Below, piece after piece: positions 1-9,100 of a stretch of DNA of 10,289 nt; the stretch's first letter is position 1, and every line of letters begins with the position of its first letter. The position numbers were made by a program, and so were the translations under genes. This DNA is from DASUBN01 sp050261675 (GTDB lineage Bacteria; Pseudomonadota; Gammaproteobacteria; Natronospirales; REEB76), in assembly GCA_050261675.1 (NCBI GenBank), contig JBLNDO010000095.1:1-10289 (forward strand). Reading direction: 5' to 3'. The notes beneath the pieces are model-generated. The model ran no database searches. It was not told where the DNA came from and saw nothing but the letters and a program-made list of their open reading frames with translations.

Positions 1-1482
1 CACCTCCCGTCCATCGACGCGGCCCGAGGCCCCCTTGCCGGTGAACGCTTCAAAACTATCTGGCTTGCCGAGGATCAGGCCACGGTCTTTGGCGCCCATC
101 ACGATGGCGGCAGCCAGCGGATGCTCGCTTGCCGCCTCCAACCCGGCCGCGAGGCGCAGTAATTCTTCCTCGGAAAAACTCCCTACGGTCTTCACCGTCT
201 GCAACTTCGGCTTGCCCTCCGTCAGGGTGCCGGTTTTGTCCACTACCAAAGTATCCACTTTCTCCATGAGTTCCAGCGCTTCCGCATCCTTGATCAGCAC
301 GCCGGTTTGAGCGCCACGCCCCACGCCGACCATGATGGAAATGGGTGTCGCGAGTCCCAGGGCACATGGACAAGCGACGATGAGCACGGACACCGCCGCC
401 ACCAAGGCATGCTCATACGCAGGAGCGGGGCCCCATAGACCCCAGGCCAAGGCGGATAGGAGCGCCACCATTACCACGGCGGGCACGAACCAACCGGAAA
501 CCTTGTCCGCCAGGGCTTGGATGGGGGCCCGGCTGCGCTGTGCCTCAGCGACCATGTCCACGATGCGCGAAAGCAAGGTATTCGCCCCTACGCGCTGGGT
601 CTGCATCACCAGACTGCCGTTCTGGTTGAGCGTACCACCGGTCACGGTATCACCTGCCTGCTTCGCGACCGGTATCGACTCGCCGGTGATCATGGATTCG
701 TCCACGTTGGAGCGGCCCTCGATCACCTTGCCGTCCACCGGTACCTTGTCTCCCGGACGAATACGCAACCGGTCACCCACCATGATCCGATCCAGGGGAA
801 CTTCTTCTTCGTTGCCATCCGGCAGGATACGGCGAGCTATCGAAGGTGCGAGCTTGAGCAGTGCGCGAATGGCATCGGAGGTGCGCCGGCGAGCACGAAG
901 TTCCAACACTTGTCCCAAGAGCACCAGGGTCACGATGACGGCCGCCGCTTCGAAGTAGAGCGGCAGCCCATGTCCCTCGACTCTGAAAGTCTGCGGCAGG
1001 ACCTGGGGGAACAACAGGGCGAAGAGGCTGAAGGAATAGGCAGCACCCGTGCCGAGTGCGATGAGGGTAAACATGTTGAGGTTGTGCGTACGCAGGGAAA
1101 CCCAACCGCGCTCGAAAAACGGCCAGCCGCCCCAGAGCACCACCGGTGTGGCCAGGGTAGCCTGGGTCCAGTCGAACAACCCCTCCCCCAGCCAGGAATG
1201 GAAATCGAACCAAGGCAGCACCATGTGCCCCATGGCGAGGACCAGCAATGGCACACTCAATGCCACCCCCACCCAAAAACGGCGCGTCATGGCGGCAAGT
1301 TCCGGATCGGGCGACGTCTCGGCGCTCACCATGAGGGGTTCGAGTGCCATGCCGCAGATGGGGCAGGTACCCGGGGCGACGCTCCGTACCTGCGGATGCA
1401 TCGGGCAGGTATAGACCACGCCAGTCGCAGGGCCATGGACCGGTGCGGGAGCGCGTGTATGGGTGTGGCAGCAGTCAGACAC
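1..1482 (-). CDS. copA: Copper-exporting P1B-type ATPase, N-terminal 494 residues (3' end outside window)
   Basis: This inner-membrane pump uses ATP to export Cu(I) from the cytoplasm. Seen in the translation: a Cys/His-rich start (CCHTH, residues 4-8), a heavy-metal-binding zinc-ribbon-like module at 24-48 (YTCPMHP...CPICGM), hydrophobic segments near 68-90, 104-127, 136-158, 175-195, 328-350 and 358-385, the actuator motif TGES (266-269), the transmembrane metal site CPC (371-373), the phosphorylated Asp in DKTGT (D415) and the nucleotide-site His in SEHP (H454). CPC with these motifs defines the Cu+ subgroup. The frame is open to base 1, so the ATP hinge motif (GDGxND) and last two helices lie beyond the edge. 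I chose GTG 1482 because an in-frame TGA (the csoR stop) lies 24 nt upstream; AAGG about 10 nt before it is a weak ribosome-binding site. No HMA domain (GMxCxxC) is present. It follows csoR in one operon. Ag(I) transport is an alternative or extra activity. Confidence 0.95.
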   Translation of the reverse strand, partial: MSDCCHTHTRAPAPVHGPATGVVYTCPMHPQVRSVAPGTCPICGMALEPLMVSAETSPDPELAAMTRRFWVGVALSVPLLVLAMGHMVLPWFDFHSWLGEGLFDWTQATLATPVVLWGGWPFFERGWVSLRTHNLNMFTLIALGTGAAYSFSLFALLFPQVLPQTFRVEGHGLPLYFEAAAVIVTLVLLGQVLELRARRRTSDAIRALLKLAPSIARRILPDGNEEEVPLDRIMVGDRLRIRPGDKVPVDGKVIEGRSNVDESMITGESIPVAKQAGDTVTGGTLNQNGSLVMQTQRVGANTLLSRIVDMVAEAQRSRAPIQALADKVSGWFVPAVVMVALLSALAWGLWGPAPAYEHALVAAVSVLIVACPCALGLATPISIMVGVGRGAQTGVLIKDAEALELMEKVDTLVVDKTGTLTEGKPKLQTVKTVGSFSEEELLRLAAGLEAASEHPLAAAIVMGAKDRGLILGKPDSFEAFTGKGASGRVDGREV

Positions 1483-1506
1483 GGCGGCGCGGCCTTGCTG
1501 GGTAGT

Positions 1507-1782
1507 TCAGGGAGCGAAGCGTTTCAAGATCTCGAACAGCTCGCCCAACTTGGCATCGCGTTCCTCGCGACCTCCGCCTTCCAGCGCCCCGCTCACGCAG
1601 TGTTCGATGTGCCGTTGCAGCACATCCTGTTGCACGCGCTTCAACGCCGCTTGAATGGCCCGCAGTTGGGTAAGGATGTCAGCGCAATAGCGCTCCTCTT
1701 CCACCATGCGGGTGAGGCCGCCCACCTGCCCGTGGATGCGGCGCAGGCTGTCCAACTGCGTCTTGTGGCTGGCGTGCTTCAT
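1507..1782 (-). CDS. csoR: CsoR-family Cu(I)-responsive transcriptional repressor
   Basis: This is a small all-helical DNA-binding repressor of the CsoR/RcnR (DUF156) family, 91 residues, within the usual 85-120. In known CsoR proteins Cu(I) binding to Cys-His-Cys across a dimer interface releases operator DNA. Here the ligands are visible as C33 (RYCADIL), H58 and C62 (RHIEHC), with the same spacing as C36/H61/C65 of Mycobacterium tuberculosis CsoR. That fits copper rather than the nickel/cobalt RcnR set (H-C-H-H) or the CstR persulfide sensors, which lack the His. The N-terminal helix carries the typical LRRIHGQVGGL. The ATG at 1782 is the only reasonable start: no ATG, GTG or TTG precedes it in frame nearby. 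It has no well-placed ribosome-binding site, because the operator palindrome includes the start codon. copA follows in the same reading frame, 24 nt after the TGA, so CsoR probably controls its own gene and copA together. Confidence 0.95.
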   Translation of the reverse strand: MKHASHKTQLDSLRRIHGQVGGLTRMVEEERYCADILTQLRAIQAALKRVQQDVLQRHIEHCVSGALEGGGREERDAKLGELFEILKRFAP

Positions 1783-1814
1783 GTTTATACCATACCCCTG
1801 TAGGGTATAAACAT
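1781..1814 (-). promoter_or_regulatory. CsoR operator: nested inverted repeats reaching into the csoR start codon
   Basis: A perfect 11-bp inverted repeat, ATGTTTATACC (1781-1791) and GGTATAAACAT (1804-1814), encloses a second one, ATACCC (1792-1797) and GGGTAT (1803-1808), which shares the right arm. The inner element, with A/T ends and short C and G runs around a small centre, has the shape of known CsoR operators. Its place in front of csoR-copA makes CsoR the obvious ligand. The left arm includes two bases of the csoR ATG. The assignment to CsoR is inferred from family knowledge and position. Confidence 0.85.
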
Positions 1815-1817
1815 CAA
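1789..1817 (-). promoter_or_regulatory. Probable csoR-copA promoter
   Basis: Read on the minus strand, TTGATG (plus 1812-1817) and TATGGT (plus 1789-1794) are 17 nt apart and each match four of six consensus bases for a housekeeping -35 and -10. The operator fills the spacer, the standard layout for steric repression. Counting from this -10 puts the transcription start at 1782, the A of the csoR ATG, which would give a leaderless message. An alternative -10 (TATACC, plus 1804-1809) would start near 1797 and leave a leader of about 15 nt, but it has no good -35. Confidence 0.5.
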
Positions 1818-1876
1818 GTGCGAAACCGGCTTAGCGGTACCTCGCGCCCTAAACCAGGCAGCTCAGGAAATACAGC

Positions 1877-4642
1877 TCAGAGCGAAAGGCGTCGTCCGCT
1901 TTTCAACAGGGCCTCGCAATCCTCGGCGGGGAGCGGCTTGCTGAAGTGATAGCCCTGGAACCCGTCGCAGCCGTGGCTCTGCAGGAACTCACATTGCGCC
2001 TGGGTCTCCACGCCTTCGGCGATGACCGCCACCTTGAGGTTGCGCGCCATGCCGATGATGGCGGTGGTGATGGCGGCGTCATCCGCATCCACGCTGATGT
2101 CGCGCACGAAGGACTGGTCGATCTTGATCTTGTCCAGGTGGAAACGCTTGAGATAGCTCAAGCTCGAATAACCGGTGCCGAAATCGTCCAGCGCAAGCTG
2201 TACGCCGAGTTCGTCGAGACGCCGGATGATGTTGCCCATCTCGCGGGTGTCCTGCATCACCGCGCTCTCAGTGAACTCCAGCTCCAGGTACTTGGGTTCC
2301 AGGCCGGTCTCAGTGAGTATGGACGAAATGGTATCCGCCATGTTGCGCCGGTTGAATTGAATGGCGGAGAGATTTACCGCCACGGGCAACATTGGGAGCC
2401 CTGTATCCTGCCAAGCCTTGTTCTGGCGGCAAGCCTCGCGCAACACCCAATCGCCCACCTGACCGATGAGGCCGCTGCTCTCCAGAATCGGCACGAACAC
2501 GGAGGGTGAAATATTCTCCTGCCCCGGGCGGTTCCAACGCAACAACGCTTCCACACCAATGATGGCGCCGCTCCTCAGGTCGACCTGCGGTTGATAGTGC
2601 AGCGAGAACTCCTGTCGTTCTATGGCTTGCCGCAAACGGCTCTCCAGAGAGAGGCGTTCGTAGGCGCGGGTGTTCATCTCCGGGGTAAAGAATTGGAAGT
2701 TGAAACGGCCGTGTTCTTTGGCGTGATACATGGCGGCATCGGCGTTACGGATCAACTCATCGATGTCATCGGCATCGTCCGGGAATAGGCTGATACCAAT
2801 GCTGGGCGTGATATGAAGCTCGTATTCGCCTACCACGTAGGTACGCGCGACCGTCTCAAGGAGCTTTTCGGCGGCCCGTGCTGCGGCGGCGGGATCGGCC
2901 ACGTCGCGTAGTACCAACAGGAATTCATCTCCGCCCTGGCGGCTGATGGTGTCGCTATCGCGCATATTCTCCCGTAAGCGCATGGAGACGGCTTTCAGTA
3001 ACCGATCGCCGGTCTCATGGCCCAGGGAGTCATTGACGGTCTTGAAGCGATCAAGATCGAGGAACAGTACAGCCACCCGGACTTGTCGGCGACGGGCATC
3101 GTTCATGGCCTGGCCGAGGCGATCACGCAGGAGCGTGCGGTTCGGCAGACCGGTGAGGCTGTCGTAATGCGCGAGCTGATAGACCTGCTGTTCGGCCCGC
3201 TTGCGCTCGGTGATGTCGGAAATTACTCCATCGAAGTACAAGGGGTTTCCGGCGGCATCCTTGACGGTATTGGCGCTATTGATGCCGTAGAAACGGCCGC
3301 CGTCCTTGCGCTGATATTCCACTTCCTCGTTCCGGTAATAGCCCCGTTCTTCGAGTAGTCTAGTGAGTTCCTCGCGACGTCGCGGATTTGCGTATAGGCT
3401 CGGACCGGCATGGGCGATGAGGTCGGCCGCTCCGGTGTAACCGAACATGCGTGCCAAGGCCTCATTGGCGTAAACCATGCCCTTATCCGGAGTACTACGG
3501 TAGATACCGTCGGAAATATTCCCGGCGATGGACGTCAGCAATTGCTCCTGCTCATGCAAGGATTCCGTGATGCTCGCCGCGAGCCTGAGCGCGCGGTTGC
3601 GCGTGAGCCCGAGGTTAAGCACCAGCAGTGAGAAAGGCACGCTCACCAGCACACCTGCCAAGAGCACCAACAGCGAAATCCGGGATGTCTCAGGTGGCTC
3701 GGTAAACTTCAGCTGCCAAGTGCGCCCGCCCACGTCGAGTGTCGTGGCGTAGGTGGATTGATATTGCGCGAAGCCGCGCGAAAGCCTGTTCGGCTCCTCC
3801 ATGGAATCCTGGCCATTGTCGTAGAGCATTGCATCCTTGCCCTGGATGGCCGCGTCCGTGAGACGCATGCCCATCTCGAAGCTGCTAGGAAGCTGGTGGA
3901 CATCCACGAATCGGTCCATGGGCAGGGTCTCCGCCACCCAGCCTTGGATCGCCGCCCGGCGAGCCTCGATGCCGGAGATGTCCGCATCCTTGCGGTACAC
4001 CGGCCTGACCACCACCACTCCCCGGTGCACGTTATTGTTCTCATCCGTGAGCGGCAGCGGAGCGCTCAGGGTGTCTCGCCCCTTGTCGCGGGCATCCATC
4101 AGAATCGCGCTACCGACCTTCGAGCGGTGGCATGGATCGTTTCCCTGGGCGAAACCCTTGGTCGCGAAGGGCGCCACATAAGTGCTGGGGCAGTAGTACG
4201 CGGCATCCGCAACGAAGGGATCGATCTTGAAATTCGGCGCGCCGTCCGCCCGCGTGGCGGCGAGAAACGCCGCGAGCTCGTTCTGCCGCACATAAGACAG
4301 GTATTGCAGGGTCGAGATACCGGGGTAGTTCACCTTGAGGGAGAGGCTGTCGGCGAACTCCTGCCAGCCCTGGCGCGTGACCTTGCCGCCGCTCGTGAAC
4401 AATCCGGCGCTGGCGTCCAGCACCGCCATATACTGGGCGAAGCGCGCGCCGATGGTGTTGGTGACCTGGACGGCGTATTGGGTGAAACGCGCCTCGTGGG
4501 CGGCGATCTCGTTCGAGAGTGTGACGCGATAAATGACGTAGGTGAGCGCCAGGCCGGCGGCCAGCACCCCCAGTGCCACGAGATAACTGCTGCGCACGCT
4601 CCCCAGCGATCGACTGGAGCGGGATCTGGCTATCGCCACCAC
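1877..4642 (-). CDS. Membrane c-di-GMP turnover protein: CHASE-PAS-GGDEF-EAL
   Basis: The 921-residue protein should both make and degrade the second messenger c-di-GMP, steered by a periplasmic ligand. Order of parts: first transmembrane helix 20-42; periplasmic CHASE-type sensor about 70-300; second helix 321-345; PAS domain about 370-475, ending DITERKRAE; GGDEF domain about 486-655; EAL domain about 665-910. The cyclase site GGDEF (570-574) is intact and preceded five residues earlier by RDSD (561-564), the product-inhibition I-site (RxxD). The phosphodiesterase keeps EALLRW (698-703), DDFGTGYSS (819-827) and AEGVET (875-880), so neither half looks degenerate. The start is GTG at 4642 or the adjacent GTG at 4639; AAGGG (plus 4646-4650) lies 3 or 6 nt upstream, spacing that favours 4639. 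It is separated by 96 nt from sdaA and 94 nt from csoR, so it is probably its own unit. The ligand is unknown. C151 and C171 in the sensor loop are unusual. Confidence 0.94.
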   Translation of the reverse strand: MVAIARSRSSRSLGSVRSSYLVALGVLAAGLALTYVIYRVTLSNEIAAHEARFTQYAVQVTNTIGARFAQYMAVLDASAGLFTSGGKVTRQGWQEFADSLSLKVNYPGISTLQYLSYVRQNELAAFLAATRADGAPNFKIDPFVADAAYYCPSTYVAPFATKGFAQGNDPCHRSKVGSAILMDARDKGRDTLSAPLPLTDENNNVHRGVVVVRPVYRKDADISGIEARRAAIQGWVAETLPMDRFVDVHQLPSSFEMGMRLTDAAIQGKDAMLYDNGQDSMEEPNRLSRGFAQYQSTYATTLDVGGRTWQLKFTEPPETSRISLLVLLAGVLVSVPFSLLVLNLGLTRNRALRLAASITESLHEQEQLLTSIAGNISDGIYRSTPDKGMVYANEALARMFGYTGAADLIAHAGPSLYANPRRREELTRLLEERGYYRNEEVEYQRKDGGRFYGINSANTVKDAAGNPLYFDGVISDITERKRAEQQVYQLAHYDSLTGLPNRTLLRDRLGQAMNDARRRQVRVAVLFLDLDRFKTVNDSLGHETGDRLLKAVSMRLRENMRDSDTISRQGGDEFLLVLRDVADPAAAARAAEKLLETVARTYVVGEYELHITPSIGISLFPDDADDIDELIRNADAAMYHAKEHGRFNFQFFTPEMNTRAYERLSLESRLRQAIERQEFSLHYQPQVDLRSGAIIGVEALLRWNRPGQENISPSVFVPILESSGLIGQVGDWVLREACRQNKAWQDTGLPMLPVAVNLSAIQFNRRNMADTISSILTETGLEPKYLELEFTESAVMQDTREMGNIIRRLDELGVQLALDDFGTGYSSLSYLKRFHLDKIKIDQSFVRDISVDADDAAITTAIIGMARNLKVAVIAEGVETQAQCEFLQSHGCDGFQGYHFSKPLPAEDCEALLKSGRRLSL

Positions 4643-4694
4643 AAGCCCTTTTTCAAACCCAATGCGGGTTGATTATTAGCATACCGTCAGGGGG

Positions 4695-4717
4695 TGGGAC
4701 TACTATCCCATTTTTTT
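4695..4717 (+). terminator. Short hairpin plus T7, terminator-like on the plus strand
   Basis: The stem TGGGA (4695-4699) pairs with TCCCA (4706-4710) around a 6-nt loop and is followed by seven T (4711-4717). This is the form of an intrinsic terminator for rightward transcription. No plus-strand gene enters it, so its target would be antisense RNA heading into sdaA. A 5-bp stem is short; chance is possible. Confidence 0.3.
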
Positions 4718-4734
4718 GCCGGCCGAGGTCCGGC
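4718..4734 (-). other. GC-rich hairpin after the sdaA stop
   Basis: GCCGG (4718-4722) and CCGGC (4730-4734) form a perfect stem with a 7-nt loop, 4 nt downstream of the sdaA stop codon. Read in the direction of sdaA transcription it is followed by A7, not a T run, so it is not a standard intrinsic terminator. It might protect the mRNA 3' end or assist termination. Confidence 0.3.
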
Positions 4735-4738
4735 GCAT

Positions 4739-6106
<1,368 letters not shown>

Positions 6107-6116
6107 CGGACCCTTA
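6107..6116 (-). promoter_or_regulatory. sdaA ribosome-binding site overlapping the putA stop codon
   Basis: On the minus strand the order is TAA (putA stop, 6116-6114), GGGTCCG, then ATG of sdaA at 6106. The AAGGG ribosome-binding sequence uses the last two bases of the putA stop. A ribosome finishing putA sits directly on the sdaA start, which suggests coupled translation and one mRNA. Confidence 0.75.
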
Positions 6117-9100
6117 ATCGTCCTTGAGCGAAAGCAGCGAGGCGTTTCCGCCCACGGCCGCGGTGTTGATACTCACGGTGCGCTCGGTGGCGAAGCGCAG
6201 CATGTAATGGGGTCCGCCAGCCTTGGGGCCGGTGCCGGAGAGTCCCTGGCCGCCGAAGGGCTGCACGCCTACCACCGCACCGATCATGTTGCGGTTGATA
6301 TAGACGTTGCCCACGCGGATACGGCGCTGGATGTATTGGGCCTGGCTGTCGATGCGGGAATGGATGCCGAGGGTGAGGCCGTAGCCGGTGCGGTTGATGC
6401 TGTCGATGACCTTGTCGAGTTCCGAGCCCTTGAAACGGATCACATGCAGTACGGGCCCGAAGACCTCGCGCTTCAGGATGTCCAGGCTCGGGAGCTCCAC
6501 GGCCATGGGCGCCACGTAGGTGCCGTTGGAGAATTCAGCGGGGACCTTGAGCTCCTTGATGAGCTTGCCCTGGGACTTGATCCAGGCCTGGTGTTCTTCC
6601 AGCCCCTGTTTCGCCGCCTTGTCGATGACCGGGCCCACGTCGGTGGAGAGCCAGGCCGGGTCGCCGATCACGAGCTCGTCCATGTAGCCCGAGAGCACCT
6701 CAATGACCCGGTCGGCGATGTCGTCCTGTACGAACAGTACCCGCAGGGCCGAGCAGCGCTGGCCGGCGCTGTTGAAGGCGCTCGCCACCACGTCCAGCAC
6801 CACCTGCTCGGGCAGCGCCGAGGAATCCACCAGCATGGCGTTCTGGCCGCCGGTCTCGGCAATCAAGGCCGGGATGATGCCCTCGCGGTTGGCGAGGGTC
6901 TGGTGAATCACTTTGGCGGTCTCGGTGGAACCGGTAAAGGCCACGCCGGCGATGCGCGGGTCCGCCACGGCGTGCTGACCCACCACGGAGCCGCGGCCCG
7001 GAATGAAGTTGAGCACGCCGCCGGGGATGCCCGCCTGGTGCATGAGACGCACGGCCTGGGCGCCGATGAGGGAGGTCTGCTCGGCCGGCTTCGTCAGCAC
7101 TGCATTGCCGGCGGCGAGCGCGGCCGCCACCTGGCCGGTGAAAATCGCCAGCGGGAAGTTCCAGGGGGAAATGCACACGAACACACCGCGACCCTGGAGC
7201 CAGAGTTCGTTGGACTCGCCGGTGGGGCCCGGCATGCGCTTCGGCTTGCCGAAATCCTCCTCGGCGCGCTCGGCGTAGTAGCGCAGGTAGTCCACCGCCT
7301 CGCGCACTTCCGAGACGGCGTCCGGGATGGATTTACCCGCCTCACGCACGCAGAGGGCCATGAGTTCGGCGGTGTGCTCCTCGAAGAGCTCCGCCGCCTT
7401 CCTAAGGATGCGGGCACGCTCCATGGCCGGCGTCATGTCCCAGGCGGGCTGGGCCGCCACGGCCGTGTCCACCGCCTCGCGGATCACCTTGTCGTCCGCC
7501 TCGCGGATGATGCCCACGGCCTCACGGTTATCGATGGGATTGAGGGAGGGCTTCTCTTTGCCGGAAAGCATCTTGCCGCCCACGATGGGCGCGGCGATCC
7601 ACTCACGCTTGAAGGCCTTTTCCATCTCCACGGCGAGCGATGCGAGCTTCGCCTGGTCCGCGAGGTTGATGCCGCGGGAATTGGGACGCCAGGGGCCGTA
7701 GATATCCTTCGGCAGGGGGATGCGCGGATGGGGCTTGCTGGTGAGCGCTTCGACCTCGGCTACCGGATCCGAGGCGATGGCCTCCACCGGCACCTTCTCA
7801 TCGATGATGCGGTTCACAAAGGAGGTGTTGGCGCCGTTCTCCAGCAGGCGGCGCACCAGATAGGGCAGCAGGTCCTCATGGCTGCCCACGGGCGCATACA
7901 CCCGGCAGTTGAGCTTGAGCTTTTCCGGTCCCACCACCTCGCCGTAGAGTTCCTCGCCCATGCCGTGCAGGCGCTGGAACTCGAAGTCGAGATCGCCGCC
8001 CGCCATCTCCAGGACGCTGGAGAGCGTCTGGGCGTTGTGGGTGGCGAACATGGGATAGAGCACGCCGCGGTTTGCGAACATCTTGCGAGCGCAGGCGAGA
8101 TAGGAGACGTCGGTGTTCCCCTTGCGGGTGAACACGGGGTAAGCCTCGAGGCCGCGCTCCTGGGCGCGCTTTACTTCGCTGTCCCAATAGGCTCCTTTCA
8201 CAAGGCGCACGGGGATGCGGCGCTTGCCACTCTTCGCGAGCGCGATGAGCCAATCGAGCACCCGGACGGCGCGCTTCTGGTAGGCCTGGACCGCGAGACC
8301 GAAACCTTCCCAGCCTTCGAGTTTCGGCGAGCGATATACGGCCTCGATGACGTCCAGGGACAGATCTAGCCGCTCGCTCTCCTCCGCATCGATAGTGAGT
8401 CCCATGCCATGTCGCTTGGCGCGCTCCGCGAGGGCGACGACCTTGGGCACCAGCTCGTTCATGACGCGCTCGCGTTGGGCAAGCTCGTAGCGCGGATGCA
8501 GAGCCGAGAGTTTCACGGAGATGCTGGGCGCCCCGAACACGTTCGCGCCCTTCTCCACTGTAGCGCCGATGGCGTCGATGGCGTCGGCGTAGGACTTGAG
8601 GTAGCGCTCCGCGTCCCTGGCGGTGAGGGCCGCTTCTCCCAGCATGTCGTAGGAGTGGCGGTACTTGCGGTTGGCGGGCTCGGCGGCGCGTTTCAGGGCC
8701 TCACCGATGGTACGGCCCATCACGAATTGATGCCCCATGATGCGCATGGCTTGGCGGAAGGCGGTGCGGATCACCGGTTCGCCCACGCGCGCCACCAGCG
8801 CCGCCATGTAGGCGGCCACGTTCTTCTCCACCGATTGGTCCAGCTCGATGAGCTTGCCGGTGAGCATCAGGCCCCATGTGGAGGCGTTCACGAACAGCGA
8901 GGGGCTCGCGCCCAGGTGCTCGGACCAGTTGCCGTTGACGATCTTGTCGCGGATCAACTTATCGGCGGTATCCGCGTCCGGGATGCGCAAGAGCGCCTCG
9001 GCGAGGCACATGAGCACCATGCCCTCCTGGGAAGACAGGTCGTATTGGCGCAGGAACTCCTCGATGCCGCCCTTGGCAGTGCGGTTTTTGCGCACTGTCT

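Larger units (their letters stand above)
4643..4738. other. Intergenic region between sdaA and the c-di-GMP gene: leader hairpin and weak -10
   Basis: On the minus strand this 96-nt gap has, after the sdaA stop, a GC-rich hairpin, an A7 run and a second hairpin (listed separately), then an AT-rich patch with AATAAT (plus 4672-4677), the best -10 candidate for the c-di-GMP gene. I found no convincing -35. A small perfect stem, AACCC/GGGTT with a 5-nt loop (4656-4670), lies just before the AAGGG ribosome-binding site. No riboswitch could be recognised, but a fold prediction was not possible. Confidence 0.35.

Noticed and set aside
517..1803. A 428-codon open frame on the plus strand, opposite copA and csoR
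   Set aside because: It crosses two conserved minus-strand genes and their operator, and its translation resembles no protein family.
1815..1876. Possible small RNA or terminator between the c-di-GMP gene and csoR
   Set aside because: Apart from the -35 overlap at its left end, I see no stable stem with a T run and no small open frame with a ribosome-binding site.
3758..4672. A 304-codon open frame on the plus strand, opposite the CHASE sensor region
   Set aside because: It is antisense to a well-supported gene, and the translation has no transmembrane or domain pattern of its own.
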